A DNA stretch of 13,802 nucleotides from Flavobacteriaceae bacterium (GCA_014763515.1 JACXVH010000051.1:1-13802); one strand, 5' to 3'. Shown: positions 1 to 7,014, counted from the stretch's first letter. Program-made: numbers and translations. Notes: generated by a model from the sequence alone, not told the origin.

Positions 1-1
1 T

Positions 2-367
2 AACTTTCACGCAATTGTAAAAAATTTAGCAAAATCAGGAAGATATTATTGGGTGGTTACAGATTTTGATATTTCAAAAAATGAAGCAGGTGAAATTACG
101 CATTACTTTGCAAGAAGAAAAGCTGTACCTGATGAAGTTGTTGCTAAGGTAGAACCTTTGTACAAAAAATTACTTCAAATTGAAGAAGCTTCTGGAATGG
201 AAGGAAGTGAAAAATATTTAATTGGATTCTTAGAAGAACAAGGTAAAGATTATGTTGAATTTTTAAAAGACTTAATGGCTGAGCATGAAAAAGAAATTGC
301 TCAAAAAGAAAATTCTGCTAGTGCTCCAAAAGAGAGTAAAGGATTTTTTGCTAGATTTTTTAGCTAA
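2..367 (+). CDS. 3' end of an unrecognised gene (partial)
   Basis: The frame is open from base 2 of the window, so the gene starts upstream. The GTG at 53 lies inside continuous coding sequence and is unlikely to be the real start. The visible 121 residues are hydrophilic, with a charged, probably helical middle rich in Lys and Glu, and a short aromatic end (G-F-F-A-R-F-F-S) that could be a membrane-surface amphipathic tail. There is no recognisable catalytic motif, signal peptide or transmembrane segment in the visible part. The stop codon is followed about 25 bases later by a strong bidirectional terminator shared with the convergent lipoprotein gene. I do not recognise the family. Coding potential is convincing; function is unknown. 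Confidence 0.75.
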   Translation, partial: NFHAIVKNLAKSGRYYWVVTDFDISKNEAGEITHYFARRKAVPDEVVAKVEPLYKKLLQIEEASGMEGSEKYLIGFLEEQGKDYVEFLKDLMAEHEKEIAQKENSASAPKESKGFFARFFS

Positions 368-390
368 TAAATAAACGCACATACATAAAA

Positions 391-420
391 AATAAAGGCT
401 CATTAAATGAGCCTTTATTT
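391..420. terminator. Bidirectional intrinsic terminator
   Basis: A perfect 13-bp inverted repeat (391-403 with 407-419) has a 3-base loop, a GC-containing core AGGCTCAT/ATGAGCCT and A/T runs on both flanks. It sits between two convergent genes. The stop codon of the reverse-strand lipoprotein gene (415-417) lies inside the stem, so it can end transcripts from both sides. Confidence 0.85.
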
Positions 421-1470
421 TTTTAAATTAATTCGCAATACATTATTTCGTCCAGCTGCAAAAGCAATGCTATCATTTAAAAATCTAAAGGTATAAATAT
501 CTTTTGCCTCGTGAATTTTTTTCCAATCTTCACCAAAATTTTTAGAATAATAAATTCCTGTTCCACCAGTACACATTATTTCTTTTCCTTCAGTATTAGG
601 CACAAACTGAATACAAGAAGCATAACCAAAACCTTTATTTTTAGCAATTAATTTCCAAGTTTTTCCACCGTCAGTCGTAATCGCCTTATTGGATGTTTTA
701 TCGGTTTGGTTTTCATAATTCCCTCCCGCAACAATTCCTATTTTATCATTATAGAAATCAGCAGTAAAAATTCCCGTCATTGTTTCTCCTTGAATAATTG
801 GAGTATCATAAACATTCCATGTTTTTCCTAAATCTTCACTCACAAAACAACGCGATTTCTTTCCACCCGAAACCATAAAAATTGTATTGTTTCTTATTAT
901 TAAATTGGTATTACTTGCTGCAAAAGCCGCTTCGCCGTCTTCTACTTTAGGTAAAACATTACAATTTATTTTAGACCATTTTTTTCCTCCATCTTCTGTT
1001 TTAATAACATTCAAACAATTTTCGATTGGATCTCCCATTACAAATCCAGAACTATTATCTAAAAATTGCATGCTATCGTAAAAGATTTTTTCTCCATTTT
1101 CTTGGTAAACCAATTTGGTAACTTTTTTATCATTACTAATTTTGTATAACAAACCTGGAGAAGCTACACTCATCATAAAAATTTCTTCTTTATTAGTTGC
1201 AATGCTTCTAAACTCAGGAAAAATAGTATCAAATTGAATTCTTCCTCTAAAAACTTTATGAGTTTCAAAATTTATAGCTCCATATTTTCCATTACTTCCC
1301 GCAAACCAAACTTCGCTATCTTTAATTGTTAAAGCTCTAATACTAATGGAATCGTGATATAATGTATCAATCTTTGAAATACTAACAAGTTCACTATCAG
1401 TAATTTTATTTTCTTTTTTACAAGAAAAAATCATTAATAATAAAGCTAAAAAAGAAATAATTCTTTTCAT
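415..1470 (-). CDS. Lipoprotein with Asp-box (BNR/Ycf48-like) beta-propeller
   Basis: The 351-residue protein begins with a lipoprotein signal: a basic start, a hydrophobic run of about 12 residues, and the lipobox I-F-S-C with Cys17 as the expected lipidation site, followed by Lys-Lys. It contains at least four Asp-box-like motifs of the type S/T-x-D-x-G-x-x-W: residues 158-165, 211-218, 265-272 and 309-316 (the last degenerate). Their regular spacing of about 50 residues indicates a beta-propeller of the sialidase/BNR, sortilin or Ycf48-like class. Flavobacterial homologues are often labelled 'oxidoreductase', but nothing here shows an active site for that. It is probably an envelope-anchored binding or scaffold protein. 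The stop codon lies within the shared terminator. No clear promoter box is visible upstream. Confidence 0.85.
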   Translation of the reverse strand: MKRIISFLALLLMIFSCKKENKITDSELVSISKIDTLYHDSISIRALTIKDSEVWFAGSNGKYGAINFETHKVFRGRIQFDTIFPEFRSIATNKEEIFMMSVASPGLLYKISNDKKVTKLVYQENGEKIFYDSMQFLDNSSGFVMGDPIENCLNVIKTEDGGKKWSKINCNVLPKVEDGEAAFAASNTNLIIRNNTIFMVSGGKKSRCFVSEDLGKTWNVYDTPIIQGETMTGIFTADFYNDKIGIVAGGNYENQTDKTSNKAITTDGGKTWKLIAKNKGFGYASCIQFVPNTEGKEIMCTGGTGIYYSKNFGEDWKKIHEAKDIYTFRFLNDSIAFAAGRNNVLRINLKK

Positions 1471-1530
1471 AAAATTTTTTATTTGCTAATTTACTACTTT
1501 TTAACTTCTGATAATCAACTAAATAAAATT

Positions 1531-1557
1531 TTGGCACAATAATTGGTTTTATGTTTT
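1531..1557 (+). promoter_or_regulatory. Candidate promoter for the secreted Ser/Pro/Arg-rich protein
   Basis: TTG at 1531-1533 and TATGTTTT at 1550-1557 approximate the Bacteroidota -33 (TTG) and -7 (TAnnTTTG) elements. The last -7 base differs and the 16-base spacer is slightly short. The start codon is 30 bases further on. Weak call. Confidence 0.3.
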
Positions 1558-1587
1558 AAAATTTAATAATCATAACACCTATAAAAC

Positions 1588-2877
1588 ATGAAAACACGAA
1601 TTATAACTTCGATTTTAGGTGCCTTTTTAATGGCAATGCCATCATTTGCACAAGATAAAACTACTGTTAGGGCTAATAGTTCAGATATTAGTGATAATTT
1701 AGATTTAAGAGCTGTAGCCACAATTTTTGGTGATAGTAAAGATTTAGAAGATTTCGAACAACGTTTAAATGATCCTAAAAGTCAAATTTCTAATTTAGAT
1801 TTAAATGGAGATAATTATGTAGATTATTTAAGAGTTATAGAATCTATTGAGGGTAACGCTCATATTATTGTAATTCAAGCAGTATTAGAAAAAGATGTTT
1901 ATCAAGATATTGCATCGGTTGAAGTTGAAAGAGATCGTGATAATAATGTACAAGTTCAAGTTGTAGGTGACGTGTATATGTATGGTGATAATTATATTTA
2001 CGAACCAGTATATGTTCACCGTCCTGTTATTTACACAACTTTTTGGGTAACAAATTATAGACCTTACTGCTCTAGTTGGTATTGGGGATACTATCCAAGT
2101 TATTTTTACTATTGGAATCCTTGGCCAGTATTTAGATATAGAAATAATATAATAGTACACATTAATTTTGGTCACAGTTACCATTATGTAACACATAGAA
2201 GATGTTCTTATGCTTATAACGCTTATTATGGAAGAAGAGGAAATGGTTACGAAAGAAGATATCCTAATCGTTCATTTGCTTCAAGACATCAGGGTTATTC
2301 TAATAGATATGAATTAGATCAAAATAGAACTATTAAGACTAGAGTTGCAGGTTCTAGAGAATTAGCTTATAACTCTCCTAGAAGTTCTAATGGAAATGTT
2401 TCTCCAAGAGAAAATAATAGTGCTCCAAGAACCAGTGCTCCTAGGGTAACCAATTCAAATCCAAGAGCCACAAATGACGGAGTTAAACCAAGATCTTATA
2501 CAAATGAATCGTCTCCAAGAAATAGTAGCCCAAGAGAATATTCATCGAATACACCAAGAACATCTTCATCTCCTAAAACCTATGGTTCTTCATCAGGAAA
2601 TTCAAATCCAAGAAGTTATAATGAACCAAGAAAAAACAATAACACTTTAGGTAATGGAAGTTCTTCTCCAAGAAATTATGGTTCTTCATCAGGAAATTCT
2701 AATCCAAGAAGTTATAATGAACCAAGAAGAAACAATAGTTCTATGAGTGGTGGAAATTCTACTCCTAGAAGTAGCGGAGGTTCTTTTAGCGGATCGAGAG
2801 GAAGTAGCAATTCGGGAAATTCAAGTAGAGGAAATTCATCTCATTCAAATGGTGGTGGACGTGGCGGAAGAGCCTAA
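1588..2877 (+). CDS. Secreted protein with Tyr/Trp-rich middle and Ser/Pro/Arg-repeat tail
   Basis: The 429-residue protein has a Sec signal peptide with a likely cut after S-F-A21 before Gln-Asp. The folded part covers about residues 22-135 and contains an EF-hand/dockerin-like loop, D-L-N-G-D-N-Y-V-D, at 71-79 that could bind calcium. Residues 138-220 are very rich in Tyr, Trp and His. From about 265 to the end the sequence is low complexity: Ser, Asn and Gly with repeated x-P-R triplets, ending in Gly-Arg-rich residues. A 60-bp DNA segment encoding part of this tail is duplicated (residues 332-351 and 364-383). Such tails suggest an extended, positively charged cell-surface or matrix region. 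I do not recognise a named family. The last 92 bases overlap the convergent DinB reading frame. Confidence 0.85.
   Translation: MKTRIITSILGAFLMAMPSFAQDKTTVRANSSDISDNLDLRAVATIFGDSKDLEDFEQRLNDPKSQISNLDLNGDNYVDYLRVIESIEGNAHIIVIQAVLEKDVYQDIASVEVERDRDNNVQVQVVGDVYMYGDNYIYEPVYVHRPVIYTTFWVTNYRPYCSSWYWGYYPSYFYYWNPWPVFRYRNNIIVHINFGHSYHYVTHRRCSYAYNAYYGRRGNGYERRYPNRSFASRHQGYSNRYELDQNRTIKTRVAGSRELAYNSPRSSNGNVSPRENNSAPRTSAPRVTNSNPRATNDGVKPRSYTNESSPRNSSPREYSSNTPRTSSSPKTYGSSSGNSNPRSYNEPRKNNNTLGNGSSSPRNYGSSSGNSNPRSYNEPRRNNSSMSGGNSTPRSSGGSFSGSRGSSNSGNSSRGNSSHSNGGGRGGRA
2581..2736 (+). repeat. 60-bp direct repeat within the Ser/Pro/Arg tail
   Basis: Bases 2581-2640 and 2677-2736 match at 58 of 60 positions (differences: A/T and A/G). 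The copies are 96 bases apart start to start, which is 32 codons, so the frame is kept. Near identity at DNA level points to a recent tandem duplication with expansion or contraction potential. Confidence 0.9.
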
Positions 2878-3403
2878 AAAACAAATATCTTTCTTCAATT
2901 ATTTGTTTATGATGTAATGCATGACCTATTGTAATATAGCCAATTGCTCTTACAGAAACAGGATTGTTTGAAGCTTTTCCAATTCTCAATAATTGTTCTT
3001 CAGAAAAAGATTTAAATAAAGTAAAAGTTGACACTCTAACTGAAATAAATTCTTCTAATAAATCTGATAAATCTCTCGCATTTGCATTTGCTTGTGGAAC
3101 ATAATCATTTTCTTCAAAACCTGGTAAACTAGTTTTATCGTTTCTTGCGATACGTAACGCTCTGTAAGCAAAAATCCTTTCGGAATCAATTAAATGCAAT
3201 AAAATGTCTTTTGGCGTCCATTTATCAACGTCATATTGATACATTAACTTAGTTTCAGGTAAGTTTTTATAAAAACTAATCAAATCGTTTTTAGTTTCTT
3301 CTAAACCTTCTAAAATACTATTATAATTAGAGGCTTTTTCAATATAATTTTCATAAAAGCTTCCGTATTCTATACTTAATAACTGTTCCATAATTTTGTG
3401 CAT
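2786..3403 (-). CDS. DinB-family (YfiT-like) protein with extended C-terminus
   Basis: This is a DinB/YfiT-fold four-helix-bundle protein, a family of putative metal-dependent hydrolases or thiol transferases. Motifs seen: D-K-W-T-P-K-D-I-L-L-H70 with L-I-D-S-E-R, and G-H161-A-L-H-H165. H70, H161 and H165 form the usual metal-binding His triad. Family members normally end just after the I-x-E-R-Y-L motif, here residues 170-174. The remaining 31 residues are read from the antisense strand of the neighbouring gene's Ser-Asn-Gly repeat tail and look non-native. The change occurs at a run of six T (reverse strand, 2876-2881); one extra T would give a stop at once. The start could be Met1 (3403) or Met5 (3391). 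The first ATG directly follows the U-tract of the upstream regulator's terminator. Confidence 0.8.
   Translation of the reverse strand: MHKIMEQLLSIEYGSFYENYIEKASNYNSILEGLEETKNDLISFYKNLPETKLMYQYDVDKWTPKDILLHLIDSERIFAYRALRIARNDKTSLPGFEENDYVPQANANARDLSDLLEEFISVRVSTFTLFKSFSEEQLLRIGKASNNPVSVRAIGYITIGHALHHKQIIEERYLFFRLFRHVHHHLNEMNFLYLNFPNCYFLSIR
2876..2908 (-). terminator. Weak terminator-like hairpin near the expected DinB end
   Basis: On the reverse strand a 9-bp A/T-rich stem (2900-2908 with 2879-2887) with a 12-base loop is followed by a T-run ending at 2876. The stem has little GC, so efficiency is doubtful. It would end the DinB transcript close to the family's normal C-terminus. Confidence 0.3.
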
Positions 3404-3429
3404 AAAAAAAGGCTCTTAAAAGAGCCTTT
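3404..3429 (-). terminator. Intrinsic terminator of the Lrp/AsnC gene
   Basis: The inverted repeat AAAGGCTCTT (3408-3417) / AAGAGCCTTT (3420-3429) is followed on the reverse strand by a run of seven T (3410-3404). It starts 8 bases after the regulator's stop codon and touches the first possible start codon of the DinB gene. Confidence 0.75.
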
Positions 3430-3437
3430 CAAATATA
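3430..3437 (-). promoter_or_regulatory. Candidate -7 box for the DinB gene
   Basis: The reverse strand reads TATATTTG, a perfect TAnnTTTG, directly after the stop codon of the Lrp/AsnC gene. No clear TTG lies at the -33 distance. Transcription would start inside the terminator stem, so this transcript would lack the full hairpin. Confidence 0.4.
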
Positions 3438-3917
3438 TTATAATTCTTTAAAAATGGTATGCATTAACCTTTTTTTATCGTTAATACTTTCTTCTAGTGA
3501 TATCATTGTTTCAGTTCTGTAAACTCCTTCAATATCATCAATCATAAAGATTACCTCTTTTGCATGTTTAGTATCTCTTGCTCTAATTTTACAGAAAATA
3601 TTAAACTTTCCTGTAGTTACATGAGCAACCGTAACAAACGGAATATCAGCAATACGCTCTAAAACAAATTTAGTTTGTGAGGTATTATATAAAAAAACAC
3701 CAACATAAGCGATAAATGAATAACCTAACTTTTCATAGTCTAATGTTAATGAAGAACCTTGGATAATACCAGCATCTTCCATTTTTTTAACACGTACGTG
3801 AACTGTACCAGCAGAAATCAATAGTTTTTTTGCAATATCTGTAAATGGTACACGAGTGTTATCAATTAACATGTCCAAAATTTGATGATCTACTTCATCT
3901 AAACGAAACTTACTCAT
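3438..3917 (-). CDS. Lrp/AsnC-family transcriptional regulator
   Basis: The 159-residue protein has the standard length and layout of the Lrp/AsnC family. An N-terminal winged helix-turn-helix (about residues 7-52) shows the family signature: D-x-x-I-L-D-M-L, then T-D-I-A-K-K-L, then S-A-G-T-V-H-V-R-V-K-K-M-E-D-A-G-I-I. The RAM ligand-binding/oligomerisation domain (about 66-145) includes the V-T-T-G-K-F-N-I segment that lines the effector pocket, usually for an amino acid. It follows the M14 peptidase on the same strand with a 43-base gap holding its own -7 box, and ends at a strong terminator. The target genes cannot be told from the sequence. Control of neighbouring peptidase or amino-acid metabolism is plausible but is inference. 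Confidence 0.95.
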   Translation of the reverse strand: MSKFRLDEVDHQILDMLIDNTRVPFTDIAKKLLISAGTVHVRVKKMEDAGIIQGSSLTLDYEKLGYSFIAYVGVFLYNTSQTKFVLERIADIPFVTVAHVTTGKFNIFCKIRARDTKHAKEVIFMIDDIEGVYRTETMISLEESINDKKRLMHTIFKEL

Positions 3918-3952
3918 ATAGTGCTTATATTTATTTTTTATAAATTATTCTG

Positions 3953-3960
3953 CAAAAGTA
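3953..3960 (-). promoter_or_regulatory. Candidate -7 box for the Lrp/AsnC gene
   Basis: The reverse strand reads TACTTTTG, which matches TAnnTTTG exactly and abuts the stop codon of the M14 peptidase gene. The expected leader is about 28 bases. No TTG lies at the normal -33 distance. Confidence 0.45.
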
Positions 3961-5124
3961 TTAAAACAATTGCAAACCATTGTAAAAATTTAACATTTTA
4001 TTTAAAGAAAAATCAGCTTTTTTTGAAATTAATGGATAAAATCCGAATTCTGAGTTAAATTTTTTCTTTTCGGCATCATATTCAACGTGCCCTTTATATT
4101 CTGAAGAAAGTTCAACAGCTTCAATTTTAGCTACAAATTTGACTTTTCCATCATCTAAAACCTCTTCATATTGTGCTGCAAATGTAATTATTTTTTCAAT
4201 ATTATCTTTAAAAACATTGACATTTTTATACAAAAAATCAAAAAAATACTTTTTATTTTGAGGAATATTCAAATATTTATCTAAAACATTATTAACTATA
4301 TCGTTTTCGTAAATTTCATTCACTCCTATCATTCCACTAAAAAGCGAAACAAACACAAACTCTCTTACAATATCTCTTTGATAATCATTTTGATAATGCC
4401 CCGCTTCAAACAATAAAGTTGGTGTATTTTGCGTCATTAAATAGTCACCAATACAATTATCATTGAAACTATCATCAAACCTTCCTACCTGATTTGGAAT
4501 TATTTTTTGTAAATAATCGTTAATCTTATTAATAACAGAAACAGCTTTTAATCGACAAACATTATAATCTCGTTCATCATTATATGCTGGTGCTAAAAAA
4601 GACATTGTTGCAGGTAAACCTTTACCTTCTGTTCCAAAAATTGTTCTTTGATCGTGCAAATTGAAACAAAAATCAGGTTTAAATTCAAGATATGCTTGTC
4701 TTAATATTTTGCTTTCTAATTGAGTAATTTCTTTCGCATCTCTGTTTAAATCAACAAGATTTGCATTTATTCTAGTGTAATGTGCTGCACCATCTGGATT
4801 AAGAATAGGTATACAAAGAACCGAAAACTCTTTAAAAAAGAATTCTTTTAAATTTTCATCAGAATTTAAAAAGTGTAAAAAATCTATTAAACCTTTAGTA
4901 GTGGTTGATTCATTTCCGTGCATTTGAGACCACATTAAAATCTTCTTTTTTCCAGTTCCAAAAGAAACACTATAAATAGGGTTATTTTCAACTGATGTTC
5001 CTAATACATCTATTTCAAAATTTGAAGAAAGTGTATGTAGAAAAGGGTCTAGATCTTTATTATTAACGTATCGTCCTTTAATAGTTGAATACTTATATTG
5101 TTGAGCTAATAATTGCAAATTCAT
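3961..5124 (-). CDS. M14-family zinc carboxypeptidase-like protein
   Basis: The 387-residue protein carries the residues of the M14 carboxypeptidase family. Zinc ligands: H69 and E72 in M-H-G-N-E-S, and H157 in F-N-L-H-D-Q-R. Substrate-binding N127-R128 lies in D-L-N-R-D, and the general-base Glu is probably E240 in L-L-F-E-A-G-H-Y. No signal peptide or membrane segment is visible, so it is probably cytoplasmic. The catalytic domain ends near residue 260; about 120 C-terminal residues form a separate region I cannot name. Family members remove C-terminal residues or cleave peptide or cell-wall amide bonds; the substrate here is unknown. The gene is divergent from an XRE regulator across a region of operator-like repeats, two of which lie within 60 bases of the start codon. 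Confidence 0.88.
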   Translation of the reverse strand: MNLQLLAQQYKYSTIKGRYVNNKDLDPFLHTLSSNFEIDVLGTSVENNPIYSVSFGTGKKKILMWSQMHGNESTTTKGLIDFLHFLNSDENLKEFFFKEFSVLCIPILNPDGAAHYTRINANLVDLNRDAKEITQLESKILRQAYLEFKPDFCFNLHDQRTIFGTEGKGLPATMSFLAPAYNDERDYNVCRLKAVSVINKINDYLQKIIPNQVGRFDDSFNDNCIGDYLMTQNTPTLLFEAGHYQNDYQRDIVREFVFVSLFSGMIGVNEIYENDIVNNVLDKYLNIPQNKKYFFDFLYKNVNVFKDNIEKIITFAAQYEEVLDDGKVKFVAKIEAVELSSEYKGHVEYDAEKKKFNSEFGFYPLISKKADFSLNKMLNFYNGLQLF

Positions 5125-5141
5125 TTCCGTTTTTATTTAGA

Positions 5142-5214
5142 TTACAAATGTAAACAAGTTTATTTTTACAAATGTAAACATGTAATTTTAAACTATTTGT
5201 TACAGATGTAAACA
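5142..5214 (+). repeat. Three direct 15-bp operator-like repeats
   Basis: TTACAAATGTAAACA occurs at 5142-5156 and 5166-5180, and with one change (TTACAGATGTAAACA) at 5200-5214. Each has a perfect 5-2-5 inverted core TTACA-nn-TGTAA, typical of a dimeric regulator's site. On the reverse strand the first two contain TACATTTG, a promoter -7 sequence. They lie just upstream of the M14 peptidase gene. Confidence 0.8.
5145..5171 (-). promoter_or_regulatory. Candidate promoter of the M14 peptidase gene
   Basis: On the reverse strand, TTG from the second repeat (5171-5169) and TACATTTG from the first (5152-5145) are separated by 16 bases, slightly short for the Bacteroidota -33/-7 pair. The predicted leader is about 14 bases. 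Both elements lie inside the operator-like repeats. Confidence 0.4.
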
Positions 5215-5366
5215 GTTTAAATAGCTGATGTTATCTTTTAAATTGTTAATAAATGTATATCTGCAAACAGTGTACTTTATAACAATTATAGTATTATAAA
5301 TCAATAAAATAAATATTTAAAATTGAAGTTATGGTTTAATTTTTTTGTTAATTTAAATTTGTAATT

Positions 5367-5397
5367 TTGGTATTTCAATATACTTTGTTTACATTTG
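5367..5397 (+). promoter_or_regulatory. Promoter of the XRE regulator gene
   Basis: TTG (5367-5369), a 20-base spacer and TACATTTG (5390-5397) fit the Bacteroidota -33/-7 consensus fully. The start codon is 30 bases beyond the -7 box. The -7 element is embedded in the inverted copy of the 15-bp repeat. The rest of the divergent region (5215-5366) is A/T-rich and I see nothing else in it. Confidence 0.65.
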
Positions 5398-5400
5398 TAA
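5386..5400 (-). repeat. Inverted copy of the 15-bp operator-like repeat
   Basis: TGTTTACATTTGTAA is the exact reverse complement of the repeats at 5142 and 5166. It covers the -7 box of the XRE gene, where a bound repressor would block RNA polymerase. A degenerate fifth match (12 of 15) occurs at 5422-5436 over the start codon. Confidence 0.8.
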
Positions 5401-5427
5401 TAGATTAATTTTTTTATAGAGTTTACA

Positions 5428-5922
5428 ATGATAAACACGGATGATTTTATAAAAAGACTCGAAACTATTTTTGAATTTTATGGTTTATCTGCTTCAGCTT
5501 TTGCAGATAAAATAGGAGTTCAAAGATCTAGTCTATCTCACCTACTCTCTGGTAGAAATAAACCTAGTTTAGATTTTATTTTAAAAGTAGATGAAGTATT
5601 TGAGGAAGTTGATTTATATTGGTTATTAAATGGAATTGGTACGTTTCCCAAAAGTGATTTAAGAATTTCTAACTTGGAAAATGAGATAGTAAAACCAATT
5701 AATAATGACTCAAGTGAAAAGCTAAAGATTACTGATAATTTTTCTCAAGATTTATTTAGTGATGTTAATGAAGTTCCTGCTCCTACTCAAACTAATTATG
5801 TAGCCAATGATTTGGCAAGCAATGAAAAAAAAATATCAGAAACTTTTATAGAATCTGATATTGATTATATTGTTATATTTTATAAAAATGGTAAATTCAA
5901 AAAGTATAGCCAAATAAAATAG
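5428..5922 (+). CDS. XRE-type helix-turn-helix regulator
   Basis: The 164-residue protein has an N-terminal XRE/Cro-type DNA-binding domain (about residues 6-68). Typical features: F-A-D-K-I-G-V-Q-R-S-S-L-S-H-L-L-S-G-R-N-K-P-S for helices 2 and 3, followed by the W-L-L-N-G-I-G element common in phage-repressor-like and flavobacterial regulators. Residues 70-140 are polar and probably a flexible linker. The final 20 residues (D-I-D-Y-I-V-I-F-Y-K-N-G-K-F-K-K-Y) form a short, strand-rich tail that may mediate dimerisation. The gene has a consensus promoter whose -7 box lies inside an operator-like repeat, so autoregulation is likely. It is divergent from the M14 peptidase. The ATG at 5428 is the only good start. 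Confidence 0.9.
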   Translation: MINTDDFIKRLETIFEFYGLSASAFADKIGVQRSSLSHLLSGRNKPSLDFILKVDEVFEEVDLYWLLNGIGTFPKSDLRISNLENEIVKPINNDSSEKLKITDNFSQDLFSDVNEVPAPTQTNYVANDLASNEKKISETFIESDIDYIVIFYKNGKFKKYSQIK

Positions 5923-5950
5923 GATGCCATAATATTAAAGCATCCCATTT
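5922..5950. terminator. Hairpin between convergent genes, possible terminator
   Basis: GGATGC (5922-5927) pairs with GCATCC (5940-5945) across a 12-base A/T loop. The stem begins at the last base of the XRE stop codon. Flanks are A/T-rich but without a long T-run, so termination is plausible rather than certain. Confidence 0.45.
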
Positions 5951-5963
5951 AAATTAAATTTAT

Positions 5964-6956
5964 TTATTTAAGCAGATATATACTCGCAACTCCTGGTTCT
6001 AATCTAGAAGTAATTGGCATTACATCTCCAGACATTGAAGGATAAGAAAAAGTTAAAACTTTACCTCCACCATTAGCTCTTTCTGCAACATAAATTCTAT
6101 TTGTATTACTATCGTAAGCAACGTCTACTGGATTTCCAAGTGTACTATTTGGTCCATAAATTCTTTTTTGGTTACTCATAGCAATTGTTCCCATATTTGC
6201 TGTTGAACTAAACACACTTGAAAAATTTTCGATAATCACTAAACCGCCATCCGAATCTGAAGCAGCGCTTGCTACATCGGTTAATATCATAATATTATCA
6301 CTTGAAGAATGTGTTATTCCGTGAGTTCTAACCAATCCTTCTATTGTAACTCTTTTTGTTGGAGTTATTATTCCTGAAGCATTATTAAATATATTCTCAA
6401 AGTAAACTAAATCACTTGTTAAATCAGCGATTGCATATAAATCATTTCCTTGTAAATGAATTCCCCATAGCTTAAAATCAACTGTATATTCGTTTAATAA
6501 AGAAAAACCATTTGAACTTTTTTGATAAACAAATAATTTATTGGTATTATTATTTGCTGCTGATTGATCTTGTGTTACAATAATTTTATCATTGTAAACT
6601 GCAATTTCTCTTGGATTATTAAATTCGGTATTAGATGAAAATGAAGACAACATAATATCATTTGCTTCACCAGAAATTGCATCTTCTAAGTTTTTATAGT
6701 GTTCCAGTCTATTATTGGAACGAGATGCAACAATGACATCCATTGAATTTTTGTCTAGATAAATTCCGTCATTATCTACACCGTTAAGACTAAAGGAATA
6801 AACTATTCCGTTAGAATCATTCAAGTCTTGATAAGACATCATTCCCGAAGTGTTACTTGCAGTAACAAGTCTTACATAATTTTTATCATTGTTCTCATCA
6901 TTAGAACAAGATACCAAAGCAAAGATAATTGCTGCAGATAATAATAATTTTCTCAT
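5964..6956 (-). CDS. Lipoprotein with NHL/YncE-like beta-propeller
   Basis: The 330-residue protein opens with a lipoprotein signal peptide (basic start, hydrophobic run, lipobox L-V-S-C with Cys17) and then an Asn/Asp-rich linker. The rest shows spaced repeats that look like propeller blades: N-P-R-E-I-A-V near 114, L-W-G-I-H-L near 163, T-H-G-I-T-H near 211 and N-P-V-D-V-A-Y near 285. Each is followed by a short beta strand ending near Asp or Glu (for example I-Y-V-A-E-R). This is the pattern of NHL, SMP-30 or YncE-like six- or seven-bladed propellers. No catalytic site can be assigned. Likely envelope-anchored. The upstream PlsC gene is 58 bases away on the same strand, so co-transcription is possible. 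Confidence 0.8.
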   Translation of the reverse strand: MRKLLLSAAIIFALVSCSNDENNDKNYVRLVTASNTSGMMSYQDLNDSNGIVYSFSLNGVDNDGIYLDKNSMDVIVASRSNNRLEHYKNLEDAISGEANDIMLSSFSSNTEFNNPREIAVYNDKIIVTQDQSAANNNTNKLFVYQKSSNGFSLLNEYTVDFKLWGIHLQGNDLYAIADLTSDLVYFENIFNNASGIITPTKRVTIEGLVRTHGITHSSSDNIMILTDVASAASDSDGGLVIIENFSSVFSSTANMGTIAMSNQKRIYGPNSTLGNPVDVAYDSNTNRIYVAERANGGGKVLTFSYPSMSGDVMPITSRLEPGVASIYLLK

Positions 6957-7014
6957 AAAAGAATTAATTTAAATTAGTTTTTTAATCCATTTACGAGAAA
7001 AAAAAAATTGGGAT

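Noticed and set aside
887..1081. 64-codon forward open frame within the Asp-box lipoprotein gene
   Set aside because: It is antisense to a well-supported gene with lipobox and Asp boxes, has no family resemblance and no promoter.
1885..2196. 103-codon reverse open frame opposite the Tyr/Trp-rich region
   Set aside because: The composition (Ile, Tyr, Val) is what the antisense of the Asp/Tyr/Asn-rich coding strand gives; no start context or motif.
2786..2877. Overlap of DinB and the secreted protein as a designed antisense gene pair
   Set aside because: The extension has no family support and begins at a homopolymer, so loss of a stop codon is simpler.
5142..5214. Short CRISPR-like array of spaced repeats
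   Set aside because: Repeats are 15 bp with unequal spacing of 24 and 34 bases, too short for CRISPR repeats and spacers; operator sites explain them better.
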